Shown here one piece after another: positions 25,672-34,926 of a DNA stretch of 64,000 bases (positions are counted from its first letter, which is position 1; every line of letters begins with the position of its first letter). The notes beneath the pieces are model-generated. The model made no database searches. It saw only the letters and a list, made by a program, of their open reading frames with translations, and was not told the origin of the DNA. A program made the position numbers and the translations under genes. The stretch is from Alloalcanivorax balearicus MACL04 (GTDB taxonomy: Bacteria > Pseudomonadota > Gammaproteobacteria > Pseudomonadales > Alcanivoracaceae): NCBI RefSeq assembly GCF_025532145.1, contig NZ_ARXS01000006.1, forward strand, positions 150,907-214,906, written 5' to 3'.

Positions 25672-27269
25672 ATGCGTCGCAGGCGTATTCAACGGTTGGA
25701 AACCCGGCTGATTCTGTGGGTGCTGGCGTTCAGTCTGCTGCAGGTGGTGCTGTTCGCCGCTCTGGGGCAGTACCTGCTGGAACGGGGCGTGCGGGAGGAG
25801 GCCGGTCGCAAGGCGCTGGATCTGGCGCAACTGGTGGCGGAGTTGCCGCAGGTGCGCCAGGCGCTGGCGACGCGCTGGCACCGTTTATCGACCATCTCTG
25901 GCGGCGGACCGACGCGGATTTCATCGTGGTCGGCGACACCCGGTTGCGGCGGCTGGCGCATCCGCAGCCCGACCGTCTGGGCAAGACCATGCAGGGCGGT
26001 GACAGTCAGGATGTGCTGGCCGGCCATGCCCTTGTTTCCGAAGCCCAGGGTTCCCTGGGCTTTTCCGTGCGCGGCAAGGCACCGGTGCTGGATGCCGACG
26101 GTAATGTCACCGGTCTGGTGTCGGTGGGGTTTCTCAATCGTTCGGTGGAATCCATCGCCGCCGGCCGTTATCTGCAATGGCTGCCGGTGGTGCTGGTGGT
26201 GTTCCTGGTCGGGATTCTGTCTTCGCTATGGATTGCCCGCCGCGTGCGCGCCGCTTTGTTCGGCTGGCAGCCCCATGAAATCGCCCGGGTATTCGCCGAG
26301 CAGAGCGCCATGCTGGACACGGTGCGCTCGGGCATTGTCGCCCTGGATCTGGACGGCTGGGTGCAGCGCAGCAATCGCCGGGCCCGGCAATTGTTGGGGG
26401 TGACCACATCACAGGAAAGCGCGCTGCACTTGCGGGATTTGTTTCCCGATCAGGCCGGTTTTCTGTTGCGGGATGTGGAGCAGGTGTTGGATGGCGTGGA
26501 GCTGTACGCCGCTGGCCAGGAACTGGTGCTGTTTCGGCGGCCGTTGCGGGTGGGTGGCACGGTGCGTGGCGTGTTTCTGAGTTTCCGTCCTCAGGACGAG
26601 GTTGCCCATGTGAGCCAACAACTGGCCCAGGTGGAAGCGTTCGCGGAGCTGCTGCGGGTGCAGACCCATGACTATTCCAACAAACTCAATACCCTGGGCG
26701 CGTTGATCCAGATGGGCGCCTACGGCAAGGCGGTGGAACTGATCGGCCTGGAAAGCCAGGGCCATCAGGCCATGGTCAACCGGCTGCTGGACAGTACCGG
26801 GGAACCGCTGCTGGCGGGATTGCTGCTGGGCAAATACCACAAGGCCAAGGAGCAGGGCGTCACGTTCGAGGTGGCGGAAGAGAGCGTGCTCGACGCGGCG
26901 GCGCCCAAAGCCCTGCTGGAGCGGCTGGTGTCGATTCTGGGCAACCTGATCGACAACGCCATCGAGGCGGCGCGCATCGGGCCGCGCCAGCCGGCGCGGG
27001 TGCGGGTGACGTTCGACGATCTTGGTGACCATCTGATCTTCGATGTGGAAGACAGTGGAGAAGGGTTGCACCGAGAGCGGCTGGAGGCGCTGTTCCGGCC
27101 GGACTATTCTTCCAAGAGCGGGCGTCAACACGGGGTCGGCTTGTATCTGGTGAAGACCTACGTGAGTGCCCTGAAGGGCACTCTGGAAGTGGGTCAGGCC
27201 GATCTGGGCGGCGCCCGGTTCACGGTGTACCTGCCCCGCCGGCCAACGGACGAGGACAACCGGTCATGA
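25672..27269 (+). pseudogene. CitA/DcuS-type sensor histidine kinase, interrupted by a frameshift
   Basis: Two overlapping frames together spell one kinase. The first (from ATG 25672) has a membrane helix (LILWVLAFSLLQVVLFAALGQYL) and the start of a periplasmic sensor domain to about QVRQALA. From about 25869 the second frame continues DALAPFIDHLWRRTDADFIVVGD, a second helix, a PAS domain, the H box (QTHDYSNKLNTLGALIQMG) and an HATPase domain (LIDNAIEAARIG, DSGEGLHRE, HGVGLYLVKTY). One missing G near 25869 (GCGACG for GCGGACG) would restore a full 530-odd-residue protein. This may be a real mutation or a sequencing error. It overlaps the response regulator by 4 bp. Confidence 0.85.
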
Positions 27270-27979
27270 CCTATTCAGTGGTGATCGTCGAGGATGAAAG
27301 CGAGGTGGCCCGCCTGCTGGCGGAATACCTGCAGCGGGACGATCAGTTCCGGGTCACCGCGGTGGTTGGCGATCTGGCTGGCGGGCGGGCCTTGCTGGAG
27401 CGTTACCAGCCCGATCTGCTGCTGCTCGACGTCTACCTGCCCGATGGCAGCGGCCTGGACCTGCTGGCGGAGTTGCGCGCCGCAGGCCACGGTTGTGAAG
27501 TGATGATGGTGACCGCCGCTTCCGAAGTGGCCGCTTTGGAAAGGGCCTTGCAGCTGGGAGCCTTTGACTTCCTGGTGAAACCGGTGCTGTTGCAGCGGCT
27601 GGACCGGGCATTAAACACTTTCATGCAACGCCAGCGGCGCTTGCGCCAGTCACCGGCGATCACCCAGTCCATGGCCGATGCGCTGTTTTCCCGGGACGCG
27701 GAGGGCGAACCGGCGGCTCCGGCGAGTAGTGGGCAGGCGCGCCTGCCCAAGGGGATCGATGCGCTTACCTTGTCCCGGGTACGGGCGGTGCTGGCCAAGG
27801 TTCCCCGGGATTTCCTCAATGCCCAGGAGGTGGGCAAGCGAGCCGGCGTCAGCCGTTCCACCGCCCGCCGCTATCTGGAATACCTGCTCCAGCGCCACGA
27901 ACTGGAAGCCGATCAGACCTATGGCAGCATCGGTCGCCCGGAGCGCCGTTACCGGCCTCTGTCCCGTCAGGACGGCTAG
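27266..27979 (+). CDS. CitB/DcuR-type response regulator
   Basis: A 237-residue response regulator. The receiver domain has the acidic pair in VIVEDESEVA, the phosphoacceptor Asp in LLLLDVYLPDGSG (about 55) and the Lys in LVKPVLLQRLD (about 103). The C-terminal domain carries a helix-turn-helix, LNAQEVGKRAGVSRSTARRY, as in CitB, DctR and DcuR. The ATGA overlap with the kinase gene makes them a two-component pair. Position behind tctCBA suggests it activates tricarboxylate uptake in response to the carboxylate in the periplasm. The kinase is frameshifted here, which could leave the regulator orphaned. Confidence 0.9.
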   Translation: MTYSVVIVEDESEVARLLAEYLQRDDQFRVTAVVGDLAGGRALLERYQPDLLLLDVYLPDGSGLDLLAELRAAGHGCEVMMVTAASEVAALERALQLGAFDFLVKPVLLQRLDRALNTFMQRQRRLRQSPAITQSMADALFSRDAEGEPAAPASSGQARLPKGIDALTLSRVRAVLAKVPRDFLNAQEVGKRAGVSRSTARRYLEYLLQRHELEADQTYGSIGRPERRYRPLSRQDG

Positions 27980-27995
27980 GTCCGCACCCTTCTGG

Positions 27996-28739
27996 TCAGG
28001 AAAAAGCGTGTGAAAGGATGAACGCGGTGGTGAACCCGGCGGCGGTGATCAGTCCGGCCGCGTTATGGGTTTCATCGAAGGCTTCGGGAATCATGGTGTC
28101 GGCGATCATGGCCAGCATGGCACCGGCGGCGACGCCCTGGGCCACGGCGATGTACTGCGCCGGCGCGTTATCGAAGAGGAGGTAACCGCCCACGGCGCCG
28201 AGGCCGCACAACAAAGCGATGGCCGTCCACAATCCAAAAACATAACCGAACGACATGCCGGCCCGTTTCATGCCGACGGTACTGGACATGCCTTCGGGCA
28301 CATTGGAGAGAAAGATGGCGGCGACGATCGGGATCGATACGCCGTTGCCTTCCAGCAGGCTCAGGCCGATCACCATGGATTCCGGTATGCCGTCGAACAC
28401 GGAGCCCAGGGCGATGACCAGGGCGGCACTGGCCGTGGCGGCATTGGATTTATTCGACCGCTTGCGGTGGCGGGCGCCGTTGTCGGCGAGGATGACGGCA
28501 CCGCAGGTGAAGGCGGCGGCACCGGCCAGAAAGCCCGCCGCCGAAGCCAGCAAGCCGCCTTTGTGCAACGCCTCATCCATAAGATCGAAGGCGATGGCGG
28601 AAACCAGAACACCGGAGCCAAACGCCATCACCGCCGCGGTCACCCGAGCCGGCGGCTTGGTGAACCAGCCCAGCAGTGTACCAACCAGCAGGGCACTGCC
28701 TCCCGCCAGCCCCCAGAACAGCGCGGTCATCAGATGCAT
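27996..28739 (-). CDS. ZIP family metal transporter
   Basis: A 247-residue ZIP permease with about eight helices. The metal-binding signatures are visible: ALGSVFDGIPESMVIGLSLL (His-poor HxxxE-like helix 4 position here as DGIPES) and AIFLSNVPEGMSSTVGM (helix 5, NxPE). The acidic DMDE segment precedes a loop (about 90-105) rich in Lys and Asn. I start at the ATG at 28739, because GAGGGA lies 7 bases before it; GTG at 28757 is possible. It ends 17 bp from the convergent response-regulator gene, and it is the last gene of an apparent operon with the three NHL lipoproteins. Confidence 0.85.
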   Translation of the reverse strand: MHLMTALFWGLAGGSALLVGTLLGWFTKPPARVTAAVMAFGSGVLVSAIAFDLMDEALHKGGLLASAAGFLAGAAAFTCGAVILADNGARHRKRSNKSNAATASAALVIALGSVFDGIPESMVIGLSLLEGNGVSIPIVAAIFLSNVPEGMSSTVGMKRAGMSFGYVFGLWTAIALLCGLGAVGGYLLFDNAPAQYIAVAQGVAAGAMLAMIADTMIPEAFDETHNAAGLITAAGFTTAFILSHAFS

Positions 28740-28758
28740 GGCGGATCCCTCATTCACA

Positions 28759-30078
28759 TCAGGGTTCTTGCGACTGGAATATCAGTACGCGGTTGTTCCC
28801 CTCGTCGGCCACCAACAACTTGTCCTGGTAAAAGCGCACACCGGTGGGGTAAGCCATCGCACGTGCGGAGGCGGCGCTGTCCAGGGTGCCATCCTGGTCA
28901 TCGTCATTGGGGGCGTAGTGGGTGAAGTCACTCTGGCCCAATACCACATCGGCGGGCTGGAAATTCGAGGTCGGGAAGCTGTTCCAGATCAGCACGCGTC
29001 GATTCCCAGAGTCGGCAATAGCCAGTTGGCTACCGTTGGAATCCACTCCGTCATAGGGGTAGTACAGAGTGCGTGCCGTTGGCGCCTCGTCGGGTTCACC
29101 ATCCTGGTCGTCATCGTTATGGATATTGCGGCTGAAGTCCGGCTGGCCAATGACGATATCGGCCGGTTGGAAATTGCTGGTGGGGAAGCTGTTCCAGATC
29201 AGTACCCGATTGTTGGCGCCGTCGATGACAATCAGGCGATTGCCGTCTGTCCAACTACCGGCTGGGTAAGCCAAAGAGCGCGCCGTTGGGGTCTCCTCCT
29301 CAACGCCATCCTGATCGTCATCGTTGGGCTCGCAATGGGTGAAATCCGCTTGCCCCAGTACCAGGTCGGCCGGTTGGCCGTGGGTGGTGGGCAGGCTGTT
29401 CCAGATCAGTACCCGATTGTGGTCGGAGTCGGTTACCACCAGCTTGCCGTTCCCGGTGATGTCCACCGTTTCCGGAGTGTCGACGTGAATCGCGTCGCAA
29501 TCGGTATTCCAGGAATCGGGATCCGTCTGTCCTACCACGATGTCAGGTTCAGCGCCGGCGTCGGACGGAACCGTGTTATAGAGGAATACTCTGTTGCTGT
29601 CATAGTCCACCATCGCCATCTTGCCGCCGGCAATCGAGATTTGTTGCGGACCATTCAATTCCCCGGGCGCGGTGGTGGTGAAATCCGGCTGTCCCAGCAC
29701 GAAGTCGGCAACGGCGTTGTTGACCGTGGGGATGCTGTTGTAGGCGAGAACGCGGTTATTGTCGTAATCGCTAATAAAGAGCGTCCCCGAGGCGCTTACC
29801 GCGGGATTGCCATACAGGCCTCGCAGGGTGTTGGCGTCCGGTTCGCCGTTCTGGTTCGGACGCATACCGGCGAAATCGGCCTGGCCGATGACAACAGCGG
29901 CGGGCTGGAAATTGCTGAGCGTCAGCTTCTTCGGCGGATTTTCGCCACCACCACCGCCACCACCACCACCGCCACCACCACCACCGCCGCCACCACAAGC
30001 GGAAAGGGCGAGTGTCGAGGCCAGGCCCAATACCGTCAGGCCGCGTGGTGTCATGTTCACGAGGTCCTTGTTTTTCAT
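28759..30078 (-). CDS. NHL-propeller lipoprotein, paralogue 1 (17-Gly linker)
   Basis: A 439-residue lipoprotein with lipobox LSAC, followed by seventeen consecutive Gly residues encoded by a GGT/GGC run with a 15-bp period, then ENPPKK. The body repeats a blade signature six times: [40 protein letters not shown] and VVLGQSDF, spaced about 60 residues. With NRVLIWN strands between them, this indicates a six-bladed NHL-type propeller. Several NDDDQDG loops look like Ca2+ ligands (DxDxDG). It is probably anchored in the outer membrane with Gly as +2 residue. Function is unknown. It is nearest the ZIP gene. Confidence 0.82.
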   Translation of the reverse strand: MKNKDLVNMTPRGLTVLGLASTLALSACGGGGGGGGGGGGGGGGGENPPKKLTLSNFQPAAVVIGQADFAGMRPNQNGEPDANTLRGLYGNPAVSASGTLFISDYDNNRVLAYNSIPTVNNAVADFVLGQPDFTTTAPGELNGPQQISIAGGKMAMVDYDSNRVFLYNTVPSDAGAEPDIVVGQTDPDSWNTDCDAIHVDTPETVDITGNGKLVVTDSDHNRVLIWNSLPTTHGQPADLVLGQADFTHCEPNDDDQDGVEEETPTARSLAYPAGSWTDGNRLIVIDGANNRVLIWNSFPTSNFQPADIVIGQPDFSRNIHNDDDQDGEPDEAPTARTLYYPYDGVDSNGSQLAIADSGNRRVLIWNSFPTSNFQPADVVLGQSDFTHYAPNDDDQDGTLDSAASARAMAYPTGVRFYQDKLLVADEGNNRVLIFQSQEP

Positions 30079-30098
30079 TATTGGCTCCTTGGTGTTTG

Positions 30099-31355
30099 TT
30101 ATTGTGATTGGAATACCAGCACGCGATTGTTTCCAATCTCGGAAACCAGCAGTTTGTCCTGGTAAAAACGGACGCCTGTGGGGAATCTCAGCACGCGCGC
30201 CGAGGCGGTGGGGTCTTCTTCGCCATCCTGATTGTCGTCGTTTGCCTGAGTGTGAGCGAAATCGCTCTGGCCCAATATGATATCAGGCTGTTGGAAGTTG
30301 CTGGTGGGAAAGCTGTCCCAGATCAGCACGCGATTATTGGCGCTGTCGGCGACTGCCAATTGCCGGCCGTTGGAGTCGATGCCGTAGGGGGTGTCCAGAG
30401 TGTCTGCCGAGTCGCTGGCCGAGGTAAAATCCTCCTGGCCCAGCACGATATCGGCGGGTTGGAAATGGTTGGTGGGGAAGCTGTTCCAGACCAGCACCCG
30501 ATTGTTGTTGTTATCAATCACCGCGAGACGATGGCCGTCCGTCCAGACGCCGGTAGGATTGTGGAGTGTGCGCGCTGAGCGGGGATTGCGACTGCGATCC
30601 TGATCACCGTCATTAGGGACGCAATGGGTAAAGTCGCCTTGGCCCAGTACCAGGTCCGCGGGCTGGCCGTGGGCGGTTGGCAGGGTGTTCCAGATCAGAA
30701 CTCGATTGTGGGCGGAGTCGGCCACCACTAGTCTGCCATCCGCCGTGAGTGTGGCGGCTTCGGGGCTGTTGAGGTGGGTGGCATCGCAGGTGTCCTCCTG
30801 AGAATCGAAGTCCACCTGTCCGACCACGACATCGGGTTCGGTCCCGCCCCCGGCGGGGATCGTGTTGTAGATCAATACGCGGTCACCGTCAAAATTTGCC
30901 ACCGCCATCCTGCCGCCCGCTATCGAAACCCCTTGCGGACTGGACAGCATGCCCGGCTCGTTGCTGGTGAAATCCGGCTGGCCCAGCACGAAATCGGCAG
31001 CGGCGTTGTTGACAGTGGGGAGGGACTGATAGCCCAGCACCCGATAGTTTTCAGTGTCACTAATGAACAGGGTGCCGGAGGGACTCACCGCCGGATTGCC
31101 GTACGGGGTGGCCAGAGAGTCGGCCGCGGGTGTTTCGTAGTCCGCTCCCTTGTTGGGACCGGTGCCGGCGAAGTCGGCCTGGCCGATAACGGTGGTGGCG
31201 GGCTGAAAATTGCTGAGTTCCAACTTCGGTGGGAGGGCTTCGCCGCCACCGCCGCCTCCACCTCCACCGCCGCAAGCCGAGAGAGTGAGAGTCGCGGCCA
31301 GGCCTAATGCCGTCAGGCCGCACGGTGTCATGTTCATGTGCTCCTTGTTTTTCAT
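30099..31355 (-). CDS. NHL-propeller lipoprotein, paralogue 2 (10-Gly linker)
   Basis: A 418-residue paralogue, 20 bp upstream of paralogue 1 on the minus strand. It has the same MKNKEHMNMTPCGLTALGL N terminus, lipobox LSAC and ten Gly residues, then EALPPK. Six GQxDF motifs recur ([42 protein letters not shown]). The Ca2+-like NDDDQDG loops are partly degraded here (NDGDQDR, NDDNQDG). The intergenic sequences upstream of this and the other paralogues are nearly identical (TTGTTATTGxGACTGGAATA type), so the set arose by tandem duplication. Confidence 0.82.
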   Translation of the reverse strand: MKNKEHMNMTPCGLTALGLAATLTLSACGGGGGGGGGGEALPPKLELSNFQPATTVIGQADFAGTGPNKGADYETPAADSLATPYGNPAVSPSGTLFISDTENYRVLGYQSLPTVNNAAADFVLGQPDFTSNEPGMLSSPQGVSIAGGRMAVANFDGDRVLIYNTIPAGGGTEPDVVVGQVDFDSQEDTCDATHLNSPEAATLTADGRLVVADSAHNRVLIWNTLPTAHGQPADLVLGQGDFTHCVPNDGDQDRSRNPRSARTLHNPTGVWTDGHRLAVIDNNNNRVLVWNSFPTNHFQPADIVLGQEDFTSASDSADTLDTPYGIDSNGRQLAVADSANNRVLIWDSFPTSNFQQPDIILGQSDFAHTQANDDNQDGEEDPTASARVLRFPTGVRFYQDKLLVSEIGNNRVLVFQSQ

Positions 31356-31375
31356 TGTTGGTTCCTTGGTGCTTG

Positions 31376-32641
31376 TTATTGCGACTGGAATATCAACACG
31401 CGATGGTTTGCCATGTCGGAAATCAACAGCTTGTCCTGGTAAAAACGGACGCCGGAGGGAAAGTTCAGTACGCGGGCCGAGGCGGCGCCGTCATCCACAC
31501 CGTCCTGGTTGTCGTCGTTTGCTTGATTGTGATCCAAATCGCTCTGGCCCAGCACAATATCGGCCTGCTGGAAGTTGCTGTTGGGGACGCTGTTCCAGAT
31601 CAGTACCCGATGATTGCGGCTATCGGCGACCGCAAATTGCCGGCCGTTGGAATCGATGCCATAGGGCGTGTCCAAAGTGCCTGTTGAGGCGCTGGCCGAG
31701 GTGAAATCCGCCTGGCCCAGGACGATATCAGCGGGTTGGAAGTGGCTGGTGGGAAAGGTGCTCCAGATCAGCACCCGGTTGTTGTCGTTGTCGATCACCG
31801 CGAGACGGCGGCCGTCCGCCCACAGGCCGGTGGGATAGTCGAGGGTGCGAGCGGAACGGGGGCCGCTGAGGCCATCCTGATCGTCGTCATTTGGATCACA
31901 ATGGGTAAAGTCGCCTTGTCCCAGCACCAGATCCGCGGGCTGGCCATGGGAAGTGGGCAGGGTGTTCCAGATCAGGACCCGGTCGTGGCCGGAGTCGGCC
32001 ACCACCAGCTTGCCGTCCGCCGTGAGCTCGGCGGCTTCGGGACCGTTCAAGTGGGTGGCATCGCAGGTTTCGTCCTTGGAATCGAAATCCGCCTGCCCGA
32101 CCACGACATCGGGCTCGGCCCCGCCGCCAGCGGGAACCGTGTTGTAAATCAATACCCTGCTACCGTCATAATTGGCCACCGCCATCTTGCCCCCCGCTAT
32201 CGAGACCCCTTCCGGGAGGAACAGCACGCCCGGCTCGTTGCTGGTGAAGTCCGGCTGTCCCAGCACGAAATCGGCAGCGGCGGTGTTGACGGTGGGAAGG
32301 GTGTGGTAGCCCAGTACCCGGTTGTTGGAGGAATCACTGATGAACAGGGTGCCGGAGGGGCTCACCGCCGGATTGCCGTAGGGCGTGGCCAGGGAGTCGG
32401 CCTCCGGTGTGTCGTAGCCCGTTTCCTTGTTGGGGCCGGTGCCGATGAAGTCGGCCTGGCCGATAACGATGTCGGCCGGCTGGAAATTGCCGAGGTTCAA
32501 CAGCGGCGGGAGGTTTTCGCCACCCCCGCCGGAACCGCCGCCCCCTCCGCCTCCCCCGCAGGCCGAAAGGGTGAGGGTCGCGGCCAGGCCCAATACGGTC
32601 AGGCCGCGCGATGTCATGCTGATGCAGTCCTTGTCGCTCAT
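31376..32641 (-). CDS. NHL-propeller lipoprotein, paralogue 3 (Gly8-Ser-Gly4 linker)
   Basis: A 421-residue paralogue and the first gene of the operon. I start at the ATG at 32641 ([18 protein letters not shown]), which has AGGAAG upstream; a 17-residue extension to 32692 is not shared by the others. The lipobox LSAC is followed by eight Gly, one Ser and four Gly, then ENLPP. Six GQxDF/L motifs occur, the last as VLGQSDL. Two NDDDQDG or NDDNQDG loops are present. The promoter of the operon must lie in the 241-bp gap to tkt, where I see no clean consensus. Confidence 0.82.
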   Translation of the reverse strand: MSDKDCISMTSRGLTVLGLAATLTLSACGGGGGGGGSGGGGENLPPLLNLGNFQPADIVIGQADFIGTGPNKETGYDTPEADSLATPYGNPAVSPSGTLFISDSSNNRVLGYHTLPTVNTAAADFVLGQPDFTSNEPGVLFLPEGVSIAGGKMAVANYDGSRVLIYNTVPAGGGAEPDVVVGQADFDSKDETCDATHLNGPEAAELTADGKLVVADSGHDRVLIWNTLPTSHGQPADLVLGQGDFTHCDPNDDDQDGLSGPRSARTLDYPTGLWADGRRLAVIDNDNNRVLIWSTFPTSHFQPADIVLGQADFTSASASTGTLDTPYGIDSNGRQFAVADSRNHRVLIWNSVPNSNFQQADIVLGQSDLDHNQANDDNQDGVDDGAASARVLNFPSGVRFYQDKLLISDMANHRVLIFQSQ

Positions 32642-32882
32642 TCGGTCTTCCTTGTGTGTTTTGGCGGATACAGTCTTTTTTAGGGTTACCACAAATGAGG
32701 CGGGCTCACGAGGTTACAGCTCGCTCCGAGGGCGGGTTTTACAAAGTGGATGCCGTCCCGAAGGAGGCCGGCCAGGGCGGTGTTCCGGCGTTCGAGGCCA
32801 GTCATCGCTTTATTTGCCCGCGACTCGCCCATGGGCGACAATAGCGCCCCTTTTTCAGCCACCAGTCAGTTTGGAGCCCTGC
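32642..32882. other. Divergent intergenic region between NHL operon and tkt
   Basis: The 241 bp hold no gene. GGTTAC occurs near 32683 and 32711, the half-site found at the TetR-linked promoters at 38.6 and 39.3 kb. I see no convincing -35/-10 pair. Confidence 0.4.
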
Positions 32883-34889
32883 ATGTCCAGTGCCCCCGCC
32901 AGCCGTGATCTCGCCAATGCCATCCGTGCGCTCAGTATGGATGCGGTCCAGCAAGCCAATTCCGGCCACCCCGGCGCGCCCATGGGCATGGCGGACATCG
33001 CCGAAGTGCTCTGGCGCGGTTTCCTCAAGCACAACCCCGGCAATCCGCAATGGCCGGATCGGGATCGCTTCGTGCTGTCCAACGGCCACGGTTCCATGCT
33101 GCTGTACAGCCTGCTGCACCTGACCGGCTACGGCGTCAGCCTGGAAGACATCCAGAACTTTCGGCAACTCGGCAGCCCCACCGCGGGCCACCCGGAATAT
33201 GGTGACGCGCCGGGTATCGAGACCACCACCGGCCCGCTGGGGCAGGGCATCGCCAACGCCGTGGGCATGGCGCTGGCGGAGAAGGTGCTGGCGGCGCAGT
33301 TCAATCGCGAAGGCCACCAGATCGTCGATCACCATACCTACTGTTTCCTGGGTGATGGCTGCATGATGGAAGGGATTTCCCACGAAGTGGCGTCCCTGGC
33401 CGGGACCCTGGGGCTGGGTAAACTGATCGCCTTCTATGATGACAACGGCATCTCCATCGATGGCGAAGTGGAGGGCTGGTTCACCGACGACACGGTGGAG
33501 CGCTTCCGCGCCTACGGCTGGCAGGTGATCCCCAATGTGGACGGCCATGATCCGGAAGAAATCCGCATGGCGGTGGAAACCGCGCGCAAGAACAGCGAAC
33601 AGCCCACCCTGATCTGTTGCAAGACCATCATCGGCTTCGGCAGCCCCAACAAGCAGGGCAAGGAAGAATCCCACGGCGCCGCGCTGGGCGAGGACGAAAT
33701 CGCCCTGACCCGTGAAGCCCTGGGGTGGCAGCACGGTCCGTTCGAGATTCCCGAAGATATTCGCCAGGCCTGGGATGCTCGCGACACCGGTGCCGGGCAG
33801 GAAGCCGAGTGGCAGGTCCGGTTCGACGCCTACCGGGCGGAATTCCCGGAGCTGGCGGTGGAGTTCCAGCGCCGTATGGACGGCAAGCTGCCCACCGGAT
33901 TCGATCATGCCGCCCAGGCCTTCATCAAGGAGTGCCAGGAAAAGGGCGAGAAAGTGGCCAGCCGCAAGGCCAGCCAGAATGCCCTGGACGCCTACGGTCC
34001 GCTGCTGCCAGAACTGCTCGGTGGCTCCGCTGATCTGGCCGGTTCCAACAACACGCTGTGGAAAGGCTGCAAGGCGGTGAATGCCGCTGACGCCAGCGGT
34101 AACTATGTGCATTACGGGGTGCGCGAGTTCGGCATGACCGCGATCATGAACGGCGTTTGCCTGCACGGTGGCCTGCGCCCCTACGGAGGCACTTTCCTGG
34201 TGTTCATGGAATACGCCCGCAACGCCGTGCGCATGGCGGCGCTGATGCACCAGCCCAATATTCTGGTCTACACCCATGACTCCATCGGTCTGGGCGAGGA
34301 CGGCCCCACCCACCAGCCCATCGAACAGCTGGCCAACCTGCGCATGACGCCGAACATGAGCACTTGGCGCCCGTGCGACACGGTGGAAACCGCGGTGGCC
34401 TGGAAACACGCTCTGCAGCGTCAGGACGGTCCCACCGCGCTGATCTGTTCCCGCCAGGGGCTGGCCTGCATGCCCCGGGACGAGAACGTTCTGGACCAGG
34501 TGGAAAAGGGCGGCTATACCCTGCTGCAAACCGGTGAAGGCACCCCGGATGCACTGATCATTGCCACCGGCTCGGAAGTGGAACTGGCGGTGAAGGCCGC
34601 TGAAACGCTGGGGGCTGCCGGCCGCAATGTGCGCGTGGTGTCCATGCCCAGCGCCGATGCCTTCCTGTCGCAAAGCGCGGATTACCAGGAAAGCGTGCTG
34701 CCGGCGGCGGTCAGAGCGCGGGTGGCGGTGGAAGCGGCCATCACCGATTACTGGTATCGCTTTGTCGGCCTGGACGGCAAGGTGGTAGGTATGACCGGGT
34801 TCGGGGCTTCCGCCCCCGCCGGAGACCTGTACAAGCATTTCGGCATCACCGCCGAGGCGGTGACAGAGGCCGTGGAGAGCCTGCTTTGA
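32883..34889 (+). CDS. tkt: Transketolase
   Basis: A 668-residue TPP enzyme of the pentose phosphate pathway, transferring two-carbon ketol units. The N terminus [20 protein letters not shown] followed by [15 protein letters not shown] matches transketolase, and the TPP motif [18 protein letters not shown] (about 158-175), [19 protein letters not shown] (about 460-478) and the C-terminal [16 protein letters not shown] are all present. Length is close to E. coli TktA (663). The ATG at 32883 is the family start; the open frame runs on upstream to 32427 without relevance. It is followed by epd, pgk and fba in the order known from pseudomonads. Confidence 0.97.
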   Translation: MSSAPASRDLANAIRALSMDAVQQANSGHPGAPMGMADIAEVLWRGFLKHNPGNPQWPDRDRFVLSNGHGSMLLYSLLHLTGYGVSLEDIQNFRQLGSPTAGHPEYGDAPGIETTTGPLGQGIANAVGMALAEKVLAAQFNREGHQIVDHHTYCFLGDGCMMEGISHEVASLAGTLGLGKLIAFYDDNGISIDGEVEGWFTDDTVERFRAYGWQVIPNVDGHDPEEIRMAVETARKNSEQPTLICCKTIIGFGSPNKQGKEESHGAALGEDEIALTREALGWQHGPFEIPEDIRQAWDARDTGAGQEAEWQVRFDAYRAEFPELAVEFQRRMDGKLPTGFDHAAQAFIKECQEKGEKVASRKASQNALDAYGPLLPELLGGSADLAGSNNTLWKGCKAVNAADASGNYVHYGVREFGMTAIMNGVCLHGGLRPYGGTFLVFMEYARNAVRMAALMHQPNILVYTHDSIGLGEDGPTHQPIEQLANLRMTPNMSTWRPCDTVETAVAWKHALQRQDGPTALICSRQGLACMPRDENVLDQVEKGGYTLLQTGEGTPDALIIATGSEVELAVKAAETLGAAGRNVRVVSMPSADAFLSQSADYQESVLPAAVRARVAVEAAITDYWYRFVGLDGKVVGMTGFGASAPAGDLYKHFGITAEAVTEAVESLL

Positions 34890-34898
34890 GAAGAGAGA

Positions 34899-34919
34899 GT
34901 CCGACGTTCGACGTCCGAC
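34899..34919. repeat. Heptamer array, 3 units, upstream of epd
   Basis: Units GTCCGAC, GTTCGAC and GTCCGAC lie between a purine-rich GAAGAGAGAG (34890-34899) and the epd ATG at 34927. The array pushes that ribosome-site candidate to about 27 bases from the start codon. Confidence 0.8.
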
Positions 34920-34926
34920 CATTATT

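Noticed and set aside
25672..27269. Programmed ribosomal frameshift in the kinase
   Set aside because: I see no slippery heptamer or downstream pseudoknot; one missing G explains the frame change better.
29940..30000. Poly-CCACC run read as a microsatellite in non-coding DNA
   Set aside because: It is in frame in an intact lipoprotein gene and encodes the Gly linker, so it is treated as coding.
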